Of a stretch of DNA of 64,000 nucleotides, positions 25,849 through 34,826 are shown in pieces. The position numbers and the translations under genes are program-made. Numbering within the stretch: position 1 is the first letter of the stretch; the number at the start of each line of letters is the position of its first letter. Location: assembly GCF_029893355.1 (NCBI RefSeq), contig NZ_JARZAI010000004.1:248001-312000 (forward strand). The letters run 5' to 3'. The stretch comes from Kitasatospora sp. MAA4 (GTDB lineage: Bacteria > Actinomycetota > Actinomycetes > Streptomycetales > Streptomycetaceae). The notes under the pieces were generated by a model. That model was given only the letters and a program-made list of their open reading frames with translations, searched no databases and was not told where the DNA came from.

Positions 25849-26793
25849 TCAGGCCGGCCGCTCGCGTAGGGCGATGTGCGCGATCAGGTCGCGGACGGCT
25901 CCCGCGGGCGGCCGGCTGGGGCCCCGCCAGATCGCGCGCAGCTCGCGGTGCAGGTCCAGGCCGTCCAGCGGAACGCGGCGCAGCCGGTGGCCGGCGATGT
26001 CGTCGGCCACCGCGAGCTCGCTCAGTACGGCCGGACCGGCGCCGGCCAGCACGGCGGCGCGCACCGCCGTGGTGGTGGACAGCGCCATCGCCGGGGGCGT
26101 CAGGACGGCGCCGGGGCCCAGCGCGGCGCGCAGGGCCGCGACCAGCGCGTCGCGGGTTCCGGACCCCGGCTCACGGCTGACCAGCGCGGTGGCCGCCAGC
26201 TCCTGGGCCGCGACCGGTCGACGGCGCCGGGTCCAGGGGTGGTCGTGGCGCACCACCAGGGTCAGCGCGTCCCGGCCCACGACGCGGCTGCGCAGGTCAC
26301 GCGGGGCCTGCGGGCCTTCGACGAACCCGACGTCGGCCTGGTCCCGGCGGACCTGCTCGATCACCGTGTCGCTGTTGGCCGCCGTCAGGACCACCTCGGG
26401 GCCCGCCTGCGCGCGCTGCCGGGCGGCGGCCTGCAGCGACACCAGCCAGCCCGGCAGCAGGTGCTCGGCGATGGTCAGGCTCGCGCTGACCCGCAGCCGC
26501 GTGCGCCGGTCCTGACGCAGCGCGGCCAGGCCCGCGTCCAGCTCCCCCGCGACGTCGAGCAGGCGCGAGGCCCACTCCACCACGACCACGCCCGCCGGTG
26601 TCAGGGCCGAGCCCCGGGCCGAACGGGTGACCAGCGGCACGCCGGTCTGCGCCTCCATCGAGGAGATCCGCGCCGAGACGGCCTGCTGACTGACGCCGAC
26701 CTCGCGGGCGGCGGCGTTCAGGCTGCCCCCGCGGGCGACCGCCAGCAGGACCTCCAGCGCGCCCAGCTCGGGCATCCGTGCACTCAGTGGCAT
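25849..26793 (-). CDS. LysR-family regulator (CysB/CbbR-like layout)
   Basis: Regulator of 314 residues. The DNA-binding domain is ALEVLLAVARGGSLNAAARE then SQQAVSARISSMEAQTGVPL. The effector domain extends from about residue 95 (LRVSASLTIAEHLLPGWLVS, ...VREPGSGTRDALVAALRAAL). It is divergent from the TDT transporter gene, and inverted ACAAGG/CCTTGT repeats lie in the shared promoter. In other bacteria such LysR-TDT pairs respond to sulfite, tellurite or dicarboxylates, so the transporter's anion is the likely signal. Start alternatives are Met1 and Met7. Confidence 0.92.
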   Translation of the reverse strand: MPLSARMPELGALEVLLAVARGGSLNAAAREVGVSQQAVSARISSMEAQTGVPLVTRSARGSALTPAGVVVVEWASRLLDVAGELDAGLAALRQDRRTRLRVSASLTIAEHLLPGWLVSLQAAARQRAQAGPEVVLTAANSDTVIEQVRRDQADVGFVEGPQAPRDLRSRVVGRDALTLVVRHDHPWTRRRRPVAAQELAATALVSREPGSGTRDALVAALRAALGPGAVLTPPAMALSTTTAVRAAVLAGAGPAVLSELAVADDIAGHRLRRVPLDGLDLHRELRAIWRGPSRPPAGAVRDLIAHIALRERPA

Positions 26794-26816
26794 CCGGCCA
26801 GGCTACCCGGCCGGTC

Positions 26817-26843
26817 ACAAGGTCGCCTTGTACCCCTGCAAGG
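26817..26843. promoter_or_regulatory. Half-site array in the LysR/TDT promoter
   Basis: ACAAGG-TCG-CCTTGT (26817-26831) is a 6-3-6 inverted repeat, and its CCTTG arm pairs again with CAAGG at 26839-26843. Three alternating half-sites in a divergent promoter fit LysR recognition and activation sites. Confidence 0.5.
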
Positions 26844-26880
26844 CGCGCCCGGCTACTGCCGGGAGGGGCGGGACAGCATC

Positions 26881-28047
26881 GTGGTGGACATGAAGGCGAA
26901 CAGGAAGAACGTGCCGTCCCACGCGCTGGCGCGCTGGGGGCTGCTGCCCGATCTGGACGACCCGCGCCAGGTGCTGGCGAACATCACCCCCAACTGGTAC
27001 GCCTCCGTCATGGGAACGGGCATCGTCGCCGTCGCGGCGGCCTCGCTGCCCTTGCAGTTCCCGGGCCTGCGTACGGCGGCGACCGCGGTGTGGGCGTTCG
27101 CGGCGTTCCTGCTGATCGCCCTCAGCATCACCACCGCCCTGCACTGGCTGCGCCACCGCACCCGGGCCAGGGGCCACGCGCGCAACCCGGTGATGGCCCA
27201 GTTCTACGGCGCGCCGCCGATGGCGATGCTCACCGTGGGCGCCGGAACGCTGCTGCTCGGACGCGACGTCATCGGCCTGCGGGCGGCGGTCGACATCGAC
27301 TGGGCCCTGTGGTTCGCCGGGACGGCCGGCGGCCTGCTCTGCGCGGTCGCCGTGCCGTACCTGATGTTCACCCGCCACGAAGTACGCCCCGACAGCGCCT
27401 TCGGCGGCTGGCTGATGCCCGTCGTCCCGCCGATGGTCTCCGCCTCCACCGGCGCGCTGCTGCTCCCGTACGCCGCGCCGGGCCAGGCCCAACTGACCTT
27501 GCTGCTCTGCTGCTACGCGATGTTCGGACTCAGCCTGCTGGCCTCGATCGTCGTGATCACCCTGATCTGGTACCGCCTGGCGCTGCACAAGATCGGCCCC
27601 GCTCCCATGGTGCCCACGCTGTGGATCGTCCTCGGCCCGCTGGGGCAGTCCATCGCCGCGGCCAACCTGCTGGGCGGCGTCGCGCACCTGGCCGTGCCCG
27701 CGCCCTACGCCGGCGCCATGCAGGCCTTCGGCGTCCTGTACGGCGTCCCGGCCTGGGGCTTCGCCCTGCTGTGGGTCGCCCTGGCCGGCGCGATCACCGT
27801 GCGCACCGCCCGCTCCGGCCTGCCGTTCTCGTTGACCTGGTGGTCGTTCACCTTCCCCGTCGGCACGATGGTGATGGGTACCAGCGGCATCGCCCTGCAC
27901 ACCGGCGCGCAGCTGTTCCGGGTCGCCGCCGCCGTGTTCTACGCCGCCCTGGTGCTGGCCTGGCTGCTCGTCGCCGCCCGCACCGCGCGCGGCAGCCTGC
28001 GCGGACGGCTCTTCCTGCCCGCCGCCCAGCCCGCCCCCGCGCGCTGA
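26881..28047 (+). CDS. TDT-family (TehA/SLAC1/Ssu1-like) anion transporter
   Basis: Membrane protein of about 388 residues with ten predicted helices. The start of the first helix, PNWYASVMGTGIVAVAAASL, is the signature of the tellurite-resistance/dicarboxylate transporter family (TehA, yeast Ssu1 sulfite pump, plant SLAC1 channel). Later segments FTFPVGTMVMGTSGIALHTG also fit. The substrate could be sulfite, tellurite, malate or another anion. GTG 26881/26884 or ATG 26890 may be the start; GGAGG lies 14 bases before the first. Expression is probably set by the divergent LysR protein. Confidence 0.9.
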   Translation: MVDMKANRKNVPSHALARWGLLPDLDDPRQVLANITPNWYASVMGTGIVAVAAASLPLQFPGLRTAATAVWAFAAFLLIALSITTALHWLRHRTRARGHARNPVMAQFYGAPPMAMLTVGAGTLLLGRDVIGLRAAVDIDWALWFAGTAGGLLCAVAVPYLMFTRHEVRPDSAFGGWLMPVVPPMVSASTGALLLPYAAPGQAQLTLLLCCYAMFGLSLLASIVVITLIWYRLALHKIGPAPMVPTLWIVLGPLGQSIAAANLLGGVAHLAVPAPYAGAMQAFGVLYGVPAWGFALLWVALAGAITVRTARSGLPFSLTWWSFTFPVGTMVMGTSGIALHTGAQLFRVAAAVFYAALVLAWLLVAARTARGSLRGRLFLPAAQPAPAR

Positions 28048-28062
28048 AGCGCAGGGGCGGGC
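28029..28062. terminator. Bidirectional terminator between TDT and EF-G genes
   Basis: A 9-bp stem GCCCGCCCC (28029-28037) with 28054-28062, with extra inner GCGC pairing, spans the stop codon of the TDT gene and precedes the 3' end of the convergent EF-G gene. Confidence 0.6.
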
Positions 28063-28072
28063 AGGAGCGCCG

Positions 28073-30139
28073 CTATCGGGCCAGCGCCTGCGGCACCCGG
28101 GCGTACCCGGTGGCCCGGGTGGTGAAGGTGCCGCGGCCCTGGGTACGGCTGCGCAGCCGGGTCGCGTAGCCGAACAGCTCGGCCAGCGGCACGGTGGCCG
28201 TGATCAGCGCCGTCGCGCCGCGGGCGGCCGTCGAGCCCGTGACGCGGCCGCGCCGGGCGGCCAGGTCGCCGAGCACGCCGCCCACCGCGTCGTCGGGCAC
28301 GGTGGCGGTGACCTCGACCACCGGTTCCAGCAGCGCCATCGCGGCGATCCGCAGCGCCTCGCGCAGCGCGTTCCGGGCGGCCGTACGGAACGCCAACTCC
28401 GAGGAGTCGACGGCATGGGTGGCCCCGTCGGTCAGGGTCACCCGCACCCCGGTCACCGGGTGGCCGCCGAGCGGGCCCTGCGCGAGCGCGTCCCGGCAGC
28501 CGGCCTCCACCGCCTGGACGTACTCCTTGGGCACCCGCCCGCCGACCACCGTCGAGCGGAACTCGAAGCCCTCCGCAGCCTCCGTCGCAGTTGCCTCCAG
28601 CGGCTCCACGTCGAGTACCAGGTGCGCGAACTGGCCCGCGCCGCCGTCCTGTTTGACGTGCCGGTGGACCAGCCCCGACACCCCGGTGACGAGCGTCTCG
28701 CGGTAGGCCACCTGCGGCCGGCCGACGCCGACCTCCAGGTTTTGGGCGCGGCGGATCTTCTCCACCGCGACCTCCAGGTGCAGCTCGCCCAGGCCCGACA
28801 GCAGGGTCTGGCCGGTCTCGGGATCGGTCCGCACCGACAGCGAGGGGTCCTCCTCGACCAGCCGGGCCAGCGCCGCCGTCAACCGCTCGGTGTCGGTGCG
28901 CCGGCGGGCCTCCACCGCCACCGAGACCACCGGATCCGCCACGGTCGGCGGCTCCAGCACCAGGGGTGCGGCGGGTGCGCACAGGGTGGCACCGGCGCGG
29001 GCCGCCTTCAGCCCGACCACCGCGACGATGTCCCCGGCCACCGCCCGGTCCACCTCCGCGTGCCGGTCGGCCTGCACGCGCAGGATCCGGCCGATCCGCT
29101 CGCTGCGTCCCGCGCCCGCATCCAGCACCACGTCCCCCTTCCGAATCGTTCCCGCGTACACCCGCAGGTAGGTCAGCCGCCCGGTGGCGGTCGCGTTCAC
29201 CTTGAACACCAGCGCCGCGAACGGCGCCGCCGGATCGGCGGCCCGCTCCTGGACCGCGCCGTCCAGGGTGCCGCTGCCGCGCACCGCCGGTACGTCCAGC
29301 GGCGACGGCAGGTAGGCCACGACCGCCTCCAGCAGCGGTTCGATCCCGCGGTTGCGGTAGGCCGAGCCGCAGAGCACCACCACGGCCTCACCCGTGCGGG
29401 TCAGGTCGCGCAGCGCCGCAGCCAGGGTCGCCGCGCCGATCGCCGACCGTGCGCAGAACTCCTCCAGCGCCGCCGGATGGAGCTCGGCCACCGCCTCCTC
29501 CAGCTGCCGGCGCCGCGCCTGCGCCTCTTCCCGCAGGTCCTCGGGCACCGGGCCCTCGTCGAAGGTGTCGCGGCCGTCGGCCCACACCAGCGACCGCATC
29601 CGCAGCAGGTCCACCACGCCGGTGAACCCGTCCTCCCGTCCGATCGGCAACTGCACCGCCAACGGGACCGGATGCAGCCGCTCCCGGATCGAGGCGACCG
29701 CGCTGTCGAGGTCCGCACCGGCCCGGTCCAGCTTGTTGACGAACGCGATCCGCGGCACCCCGTGCCGGTCGGCCTGCCGCCACACCGACTCGCTCTGCGG
29801 CTCGACCCCCGCGACGGCGTCGAACACCGCGACCGCGCCGTCGAGCACGCGCAGCGAGCGTTCCACCTCGTCGGCGAAGTCCACATGGCCCGGGGTGTCG
29901 ATCAGGTTGATCCGGTGGCCGTCCCAGGCGCAACTCACCGCGGCGGCGAAGATGGTGATGCCGCGGTCGCGCTCCTGGGAGTCGAAGTCGGTGACGGTCG
30001 TGCCGTCGTGGACCTCGCCGCGCTTGTGGCTGGCGCCGGTGAGGAACAGGATCCGTTCGGTGACGGTGGTCTTGCCGGCGTCGACGTGGGCGAGGATGCC
30101 CAGGTTGCGGATGGTGTCGAGGTTGAGGTTGGTGTGCAC
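28073..30139 (-). CDS. Elongation factor G paralogue (translation GTPase)
   Basis: Translation GTPase of 688 residues with all EF-G domains. G1 is [15 protein letters not shown]2 RGITI, G3 DTPGHVDF, G4 NKLDRAG; domain II carries [19 protein letters not shown], domain [19 protein letters not shown], domain [19 protein letters not shown] and domain [20 protein letters not shown]. It resembles EF-G more than TetM/OtrA, so it is likely a second EF-G (FusA2/FusB type) that may act in stress, ribosome recycling or antibiotic protection. It is not in a str operon (no rpsL, rpsG or tuf nearby), confirming it is not the housekeeping copy. A leader peptide and hairpins precede it. Confidence 0.93.
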   Translation of the reverse strand: MHTNLNLDTIRNLGILAHVDAGKTTVTERILFLTGASHKRGEVHDGTTVTDFDSQERDRGITIFAAAVSCAWDGHRINLIDTPGHVDFADEVERSLRVLDGAVAVFDAVAGVEPQSESVWRQADRHGVPRIAFVNKLDRAGADLDSAVASIRERLHPVPLAVQLPIGREDGFTGVVDLLRMRSLVWADGRDTFDEGPVPEDLREEAQARRRQLEEAVAELHPAALEEFCARSAIGAATLAAALRDLTRTGEAVVVLCGSAYRNRGIEPLLEAVVAYLPSPLDVPAVRGSGTLDGAVQERAADPAAPFAALVFKVNATATGRLTYLRVYAGTIRKGDVVLDAGAGRSERIGRILRVQADRHAEVDRAVAGDIVAVVGLKAARAGATLCAPAAPLVLEPPTVADPVVSVAVEARRRTDTERLTAALARLVEEDPSLSVRTDPETGQTLLSGLGELHLEVAVEKIRRAQNLEVGVGRPQVAYRETLVTGVSGLVHRHVKQDGGAGQFAHLVLDVEPLEATATEAAEGFEFRSTVVGGRVPKEYVQAVEAGCRDALAQGPLGGHPVTGVRVTLTDGATHAVDSSELAFRTAARNALREALRIAAMALLEPVVEVTATVPDDAVGGVLGDLAARRGRVTGSTAARGATALITATVPLAELFGYATRLRSRTQGRGTFTTRATGYARVPQALAR

Positions 30140-30167
30140 GGCCTGTGGCCTTTCAGGGCGATCCCTA

Positions 30168-30216
30168 CAGGGGCGTGCGCGATTCCCCTGGCGGACCCCG
30201 ACCCTGACGCAGGGTC
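30168..30216 (-). promoter_or_regulatory. Hairpins between leader ORF and EF-G gene (possible attenuator)
   Basis: In the transcribed minus strand, GACCCTG-CGT-CAGGGTC (30200-30216) forms a 7-3-7 hairpin covering the leader stop codon. A second stem CAGGGG/CCCCTG (30168-30173 with 30185-30190) follows, and AGGG/CCCT at 30055+100 to 30166 can compete with it near the EF-G ribosome site. The order leader peptide, nested hairpins, translation-factor gene is that of ribosome-mediated attenuation. Confidence 0.5.
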
Positions 30217-30331
30217 AGCAGCCCACCACGGGCATCCGGTACCGGCCGCGCAGCCGGAACCGGGAGGACGAGGACACCAGGATCACCTCGTACCGCGAAC
30301 GGGGAACGACGACAGCGATGCGGTCACGCAC
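30215..30331 (-). CDS. Putative leader peptide of the EF-G paralogue
   Basis: A 38-residue Arg/Ser/Val-rich peptide starting at GTG 30331 with GAGGGGAG seven bases upstream. It reads VRDRIAVVVPRSRYEVILV, then SSSSRFRLRGRYRMPVVGC, and its stop lies inside a hairpin 75 bases before the EF-G start. Small size, strong ribosome site, serine and arginine clusters and the following RNA structures are features of regulatory leader peptides in front of ribosome-protection and methyltransferase genes. Whether ribosome stalling occurs, and on which drug or amino acid, cannot be told. Confidence 0.5.
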   Translation of the reverse strand: MRDRIAVVVPRSRYEVILVSSSSRFRLRGRYRMPVVGC

Positions 30332-30459
30332 GGCCGGTCTCCCCTCACTCGTCAGCGGTCCGCGCTGCTCTGCAAGGTGGCGGCAGCGCGCGGTACTTGG
30401 CGAGTGTAGGGAAGACGGCGGCAGCACGGCACCGGATTATTCGCGAGTGTCCGGATGGC

Positions 30460-31974
30460 TCAGTGGCTCCCCGGGGGGAGCTGGGCGGTCAGGAAGCCGG
30501 AGAGGGCGGCCAGTACGGCTGCGGAGCGACCGGCGTCCAGCAGGGTGCCGATCCGGGATCCCTTCAGCAGGAACAGGGCGAAGGTGGCCTGGCAGGAGGC
30601 CACGACGTTCTGCGCCCACGGGTCGCAGGCGATCCACTGCTCGTCGACGATCCGCTGCGCCGGGTCCACAACGTAGCCGCGCAGGGTGTAGTTGACGTCG
30701 GTGAAGTTCTGGTCCCCGGGCCTGGTCGAGCTGCTGACGGTGAGGATCACGTCGGGGTTGCCGGTATCCAGGGTCAGCCGGCCTCCTGCCGCCGTCGCGC
30801 CGGCGGGCGGGCAGGGCGCGAGTCCGAGCCGCTGGACGACGGAGGCCTGCACCGCCGGGTCCTGGATGCCGCACACGGCGTCAGCGGTCCGCTCGCTGCT
30901 GGGTGGCCCGGCGAGGTCGGCGACGACCACGCTCTGAACATCGTTGCCGGACGGATCCCCGATGCCCACCACGGTGTCTCCGGTGTGGATGACGGCGCTG
31001 CCCGTCCCGCTGACCTCGGTCACGCAGCGGGCCGGGGGGCCCGCCAGGTACACCACGCCGGGTCCGGCACCCCGGTTCGCGGCGGCCTGCACACTGACGC
31101 CGTACACCTGCCACGAGGGTGGGAGCGTGACGCCCTTCGGGAGGGTGAGGTCCTGCGGCACCGGGACGTTCGGCGCGCCGCTCGACGGTTGCTGTGCCGG
31201 GGAGCAGGCCGCGACGGGGGCTACGCCCGGGGCTGCGGTGGGCACTGTCGCCGGATCCCCCTCGCTCGTTGTTCCGATGAGGACGTTGCTTCCGTAGGCG
31301 GGGCCGACGGCCGCCGGTGGCGCGGGGAAGGAGCCGCTGGCGATCCGGTCGAGCGCCTTCACCGCCATGCTCTTGGCATCGTCCTCCGAGTCGGTCTCGG
31401 TGGTAGAGCCGTCGTTGGGAGCATGGAAGTCCTTCTCCACACGGAAGCCGAACATCATGCCGCCGCGCAGCAGGAAGAGCCCGTCCCTCTGGCACCACAG
31501 CGCGTCCTGAGCCCCCGCCAGAACGTCGACGGAGCTGCATCCGCCACTGGCGAGTTCGCTCTGCTTCCCGTGGTTCCAGGCTTCGGCCGTGACGTACCCG
31601 TACTGCCACTCCGCCTCCCACTGGGTGTCCTGGTACGTCGGCGGCGGCTTGGCGGCGGTCTCGGACGTCGACTGGTCGAACTGGCAGGAGGTCGGATCGG
31701 TCTGGTACTTGATGTCGATGTTGCCGAACCCGTAGGACGTCAACGAGTCGGGCCGGGTGACGATGGGGAGCTTGCGGTAGTACGAGTCGGCGGGGATTTC
31801 CGTGACGAGGTTGAGCTCGTCGACGGTCAGCACCTGGCAGGGGTCCGCCGGTAACGCCCAGGTGTCGCGGCTCGGCGTCGGCCCCGCGTGCTGGATCGAG
31901 TGCCAGACGATGGCGGCGGCCACGCTCAGGGCGAGGGCCAGGAGTCCGGCGATGATCTTCGTGTCGCGGCGCAT
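30460..31974 (-). CDS. Membrane-anchored protein with DUF3558-like domain
   Basis: Protein of 504 residues with one N-terminal membrane helix (IIAGLLALALSVAAAIVW) and the rest predicted outside the cell. Residues 40-100 (PADPCQVLTVDELNLVTEIP, DPTSCQFDQ) resemble DUF3558 of actinobacterial lipoproteins. The remainder contains paired cysteines (GGCSSVDVLAGAQDALWC, ACDPWAQNVVASCQATF) and hydrophobic blocks, but no catalytic motif. Its ATG overlaps the protease stop by one base (TGATG), so it is tightly coupled to the protease and TRYPCO2 genes and likely forms the surface sensor or effector of that operon. Confidence 0.8.
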   Translation of the reverse strand: MRRDTKIIAGLLALALSVAAAIVWHSIQHAGPTPSRDTWALPADPCQVLTVDELNLVTEIPADSYYRKLPIVTRPDSLTSYGFGNIDIKYQTDPTSCQFDQSTSETAAKPPPTYQDTQWEAEWQYGYVTAEAWNHGKQSELASGGCSSVDVLAGAQDALWCQRDGLFLLRGGMMFGFRVEKDFHAPNDGSTTETDSEDDAKSMAVKALDRIASGSFPAPPAAVGPAYGSNVLIGTTSEGDPATVPTAAPGVAPVAACSPAQQPSSGAPNVPVPQDLTLPKGVTLPPSWQVYGVSVQAAANRGAGPGVVYLAGPPARCVTEVSGTGSAVIHTGDTVVGIGDPSGNDVQSVVVADLAGPPSSERTADAVCGIQDPAVQASVVQRLGLAPCPPAGATAAGGRLTLDTGNPDVILTVSSSTRPGDQNFTDVNYTLRGYVVDPAQRIVDEQWIACDPWAQNVVASCQATFALFLLKGSRIGTLLDAGRSAAVLAALSGFLTAQLPPGSH

Positions 31975-33488
31975 CAGGGATTCAGCCTCACCGCAAGGCT
32001 GTTGAAGTCCGCCCTGGTGGTGCCCGCCGTGACCCAGGCCGTTCCCGCAGGGCCTACGGGCAGGGTGTAGGCGCCGGCCAGGTGATCGGCGATGCCGGAC
32101 ACCGCGAACGGCTTGCCGCCCGTGTCCGTGAGCTCGGTATGTTGCAGCTTGCCGTCGACCGTGTACGAGACGACCAGGACGAAGCGGACCAGGCTGCGCT
32201 GCGCGAAGGCGGTGACGGTGACCGGCGTCGTCTCCCGGTAGGCGAGGCTGAAGCCGTTGGCGTCGAAGTAGAAGCCCCCCAGCGTGCGGCTGTCGTCGCC
32301 GCTGTACGTCCGGGCGCGGGGCTGGTCCTCGTCCAGATCGAGGCCGACCCTCAGGGCCGGGGCGTTACCGCCGGGCTCTGCCATGTAGGCGGTTCCGGCC
32401 AGCGGCGCCTGGCGATCGATCACCCGGGCGCCGATGTCGGTGAGCATCACGCCGCTGTGCCGGTTGCCCTGCAGCGTGAACCTGATCGTCTGCTCGGCCA
32501 TCGGTGCCCCCTCGTGCGCCGCCGCCAGCACAGCGATCGTCGTGTCGGCGGCGGGGGCCGGTTGCGGGTCCTTCAGGACCCACCAGCTGTTCGGGTCGCC
32601 CGGTCGGCCGGTGCCGGTGAGGGTGGCGTTGATGCCGGAGCCCCCGGTGAGTCCGTCCGCCACCGAGTCCTGGTGGGAGCTCCACACCAGCGCACCCGCG
32701 ACGATGAGCACGGCCGCGAGGACGCCGGCCAGGATCCGGCGGACCGACACCTGCCGCTGCGGCGGTACGGGCTCCGGATAGCTTGTGCCGCTCAGCAGCG
32801 GAATCCGGACGTCACGACCCACCCCCAGCAGCGACCGGAACGCCTCGCGCTTCTCCGGCTCCAACCGCTCGATGGCCGACAACGGCTCCAGGGTGAGCGC
32901 GCTGGCACCGTCCCTGCGCCGGTGCGCCACCACCACGCCGATCGCTAACTCGCCACCGGAGCGGTCGCCCGCGAAGACCACCGTGCCCGAGATGCTGCTC
33001 CAGATCGAGTCGGCCTGGCCGTTCGCGTCGTCGCGCGGTGCCGCCTCCACATGCAGAGTCAGGCGGCCACCGGCCGTCCCCTCCGCCGTGGGCACGAATC
33101 CGACGAGTTGGGCGCGACCGCGCGGCCGCGGCCCTCCGGAGGCGTTCTCGTCCTCCTTCCACCAGGGATAGCCCACGCCTTGGCAGTCCAGGCGCGTGGC
33201 CTGGCCGGTATCGACGTGGGCGATGCGCACCTCCGGCGCCTCAGGGGCTCCCGGCCCGTCCAGCGCCAGGATCGCCAGGTCGACCTGCTCGCCGCCGTGC
33301 ACCAGGACCCTGGCGGGAACCTCCTGGCTGCCGCCGAACCGCACCGAGACCGCTCCCGGCCCGACCGCGTGACCAGCCGTCAGGACGTGGCCGGCGCCGA
33401 TGCAGTACCCCGACGACACCCTCCAGTTGGCTACGGAATCCGGTCCCGAGTTCCACAGGACCTCCACTGCGTACTGAGTCTGCGGCAT
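31974..33488 (-). CDS. Trypsin-like serine protease with membrane segment
   Basis: Protein of 504 residues. Residues 1-200 form a trypsin-like fold: SSGYCIGAGHVLTAGHAVG carries the catalytic His, VDLAILALDGPG the Asp, and SIWSSISGTVVFAG the Ser position, where the usual GDSGGP is replaced by ISGT. There is no signal peptide, so the protease domain is cytoplasmic. A membrane helix (ILAGVLAAVLIVAGALVW) at about 250 is followed by an outer 230-residue beta-rich region. Such soluble trypsin-TM architectures with TRYPCO neighbours are described in predicted bacterial conflict systems. It lies five bases after the TRYPCO2 gene. Confidence 0.85.
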   Translation of the reverse strand: MPQTQYAVEVLWNSGPDSVANWRVSSGYCIGAGHVLTAGHAVGPGAVSVRFGGSQEVPARVLVHGGEQVDLAILALDGPGAPEAPEVRIAHVDTGQATRLDCQGVGYPWWKEDENASGGPRPRGRAQLVGFVPTAEGTAGGRLTLHVEAAPRDDANGQADSIWSSISGTVVFAGDRSGGELAIGVVVAHRRRDGASALTLEPLSAIERLEPEKREAFRSLLGVGRDVRIPLLSGTSYPEPVPPQRQVSVRRILAGVLAAVLIVAGALVWSSHQDSVADGLTGGSGINATLTGTGRPGDPNSWWVLKDPQPAPAADTTIAVLAAAHEGAPMAEQTIRFTLQGNRHSGVMLTDIGARVIDRQAPLAGTAYMAEPGGNAPALRVGLDLDEDQPRARTYSGDDSRTLGGFYFDANGFSLAYRETTPVTVTAFAQRSLVRFVLVVSYTVDGKLQHTELTDTGGKPFAVSGIADHLAGAYTLPVGPAGTAWVTAGTTRADFNSLAVRLNP

Positions 33489-33493
33489 TCCCG

Positions 33494-33802
33494 TCAGGGC
33501 TTCTCGGAGCTGGGCCGTGACGTGACCTGAACCGTCTGGCCGTCGCGGCGCACGGGCGCCCCGAGTTGCAGGGTGACGGTCTGGATGTGCTCCCTGCTGT
33601 ACCCGGTGTCCGTGCCGAGTTCCAGCACCCAGAACCTGGCCTTCCCACCGGCTTTCGCATCCAGGGTGACGGCCACCTGGAACTCCACGGTGGCCCCCTC
33701 CACCGGGAAGCGCACCTCATGGTCCTCAGCGGCCCGTGCCGCGACTGCGAGTTCCTCCTGAAGTGCCCCGAGGACCTCGGCCAGTCCGAGCTTGTTGCTC
33801 AT
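33494..33802 (-). CDS. TRYPCO2-family protein (trypsin-co-occurring domain)
   Basis: Small protein of 102 residues: LGLAEVLGALQEELAVAARA, then VRFPVEGATVEFQVAVTLDA, then KARFWVLELGTDTGYSREHI and QTVTLQLGAPVRRDGQTVQV. This is the helix plus beta-sheet layout of TRYPCO2 (trypsin co-occurring domain 2), a family named for its linkage with trypsin-like proteases. ATG 33802 has GGGGGA upstream. It heads a three-gene operon with the protease and the DUF3558-like protein. By analogy it may recognise a signal and be the protease's substrate or regulator; that role is inferred. Confidence 0.85.
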   Translation of the reverse strand: MSNKLGLAEVLGALQEELAVAARAAEDHEVRFPVEGATVEFQVAVTLDAKAGGKARFWVLELGTDTGYSREHIQTVTLQLGAPVRRDGQTVQVTSRPSSEKP

Positions 33803-33914
33803 ACGCGTGTTCCCCCAAGGGTCAGTTGCGGCTGATCCTAGGCATCCCACGCGACGGTGACAGGCGTTTCGACCGAAACGTCTGTGACCTGTGGGTTGTC
33901 GGGGCCGGGTCGGT

Positions 33915-34730
33915 TCAGCGCAGGCCGGCGAAGAGGTCGTCCTCGTGGTCCGGGACGGGGACGGTGCTGAACTGCCGGACGAAGGACTCCTGGCCGAACA
34001 CCCGCTGCTGGCCCTCCTCGGGCAGCCGCAGCATGAAGATGCCGTCGCTCTGACTCTCGTGGGCCTGCAGCGCTCTGCGCTTCTGGTCGACGTGGGGGGA
34101 CACGTCCACCACGGTCGTGATCAGCTCGTCCGGGGTCCCGAAGTCGTCGGGCAGCTCAAAGTCGCCGATGTCCACGCCGTTCGCACGCAGCGACGCGAAC
34201 AGCTCCGCCGTCCGGCTGCGCGGGATGGCCGTGTAGTAGAACTTCGCCGGAACGCCGCTCTTCCTGATCGCCTCCACCGTGATCAGATGCGCCCGGATGT
34301 GGTCGGGGTGGCCGTAGGCGCCGATCTCGTCGTAGGTGACCACGACATCCGGCCGGTAGCGCTCCATCAGCTCGGCGAGCCGCCCCGCGGACTGCTCCAA
34401 CGGGACGTTGGCGAACGCCTCCGGACGCCCGTTGGCCTCCCAGCCCACCATGCCGGAGTCGGGGTAGCCGAGCAGTTCCACGTCGGAGATGCCCAGCACC
34501 TCCACCGACTCCTTCAACTCCCGCAGCCGGAGCTCGCGGACCTGCGCCTCGTCGTGACCGGGCTCGCCGGGCTTGACCCCACCAGGCCCGTCGCCCTGCT
34601 CCCCGTTGGTGCAGGTCACCAGGACGGTACGGATGCCCTCCGCCGCGGCAGCCGCCAGGACGCCGCCGGTGGACAGCACCTCGTCGTCGGGGTGGGCGTG
34701 TACGGCCATCAGGGTCAGTTGACGGTCCAT
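33915..34730 (-). CDS. PIG-L family deacetylase (MshB/Mca-like)
   Basis: Zinc-dependent N-deacetylase of 271 residues. LMAVHAHPDDEVLSTGGVLA near the start holds the conserved HPDD zinc motif, and YGHPDHIRAH near 135 supplies the later His ligand. The family includes MshB and Mca of mycothiol metabolism and tailoring deacetylases of glycopeptide and other antibiotics. Which substrate is used cannot be told; the lack of a biosynthetic neighbourhood favours mycothiol-conjugate-type detoxification or a sugar deacetylase. ATG 34730 is chosen because the conserved strand follows at once. Confidence 0.9.
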   Translation of the reverse strand: MDRQLTLMAVHAHPDDEVLSTGGVLAAAAAEGIRTVLVTCTNGEQGDGPGGVKPGEPGHDEAQVRELRLRELKESVEVLGISDVELLGYPDSGMVGWEANGRPEAFANVPLEQSAGRLAELMERYRPDVVVTYDEIGAYGHPDHIRAHLITVEAIRKSGVPAKFYYTAIPRSRTAELFASLRANGVDIGDFELPDDFGTPDELITTVVDVSPHVDQKRRALQAHESQSDGIFMLRLPEEGQQRVFGQESFVRQFSTVPVPDHEDDLFAGLR

Positions 34731-34826
34731 CGGTTGCAGTCCTCCGAGAGAGAGTCCGGGAGTGGATTCCGGGGAGTAGATGGTGTTCGAATCGCTCCGC
34801 ACCACCGTAGTCGCTCCGGCCGGACG

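Noticed and set aside
28073..30139. TetM/OtrA-type ribosomal protection protein
   Set aside because: The G-domain and domain IV read as EF-G ([22 protein letters not shown]) rather than TetM/OtrA. A protective role is still possible, but the family is EF-G.
28415..30409. Long plus-strand frame opposite the EF-G gene
   Set aside because: Antisense shadow in high-GC DNA; the minus-strand protein has every EF-G motif.
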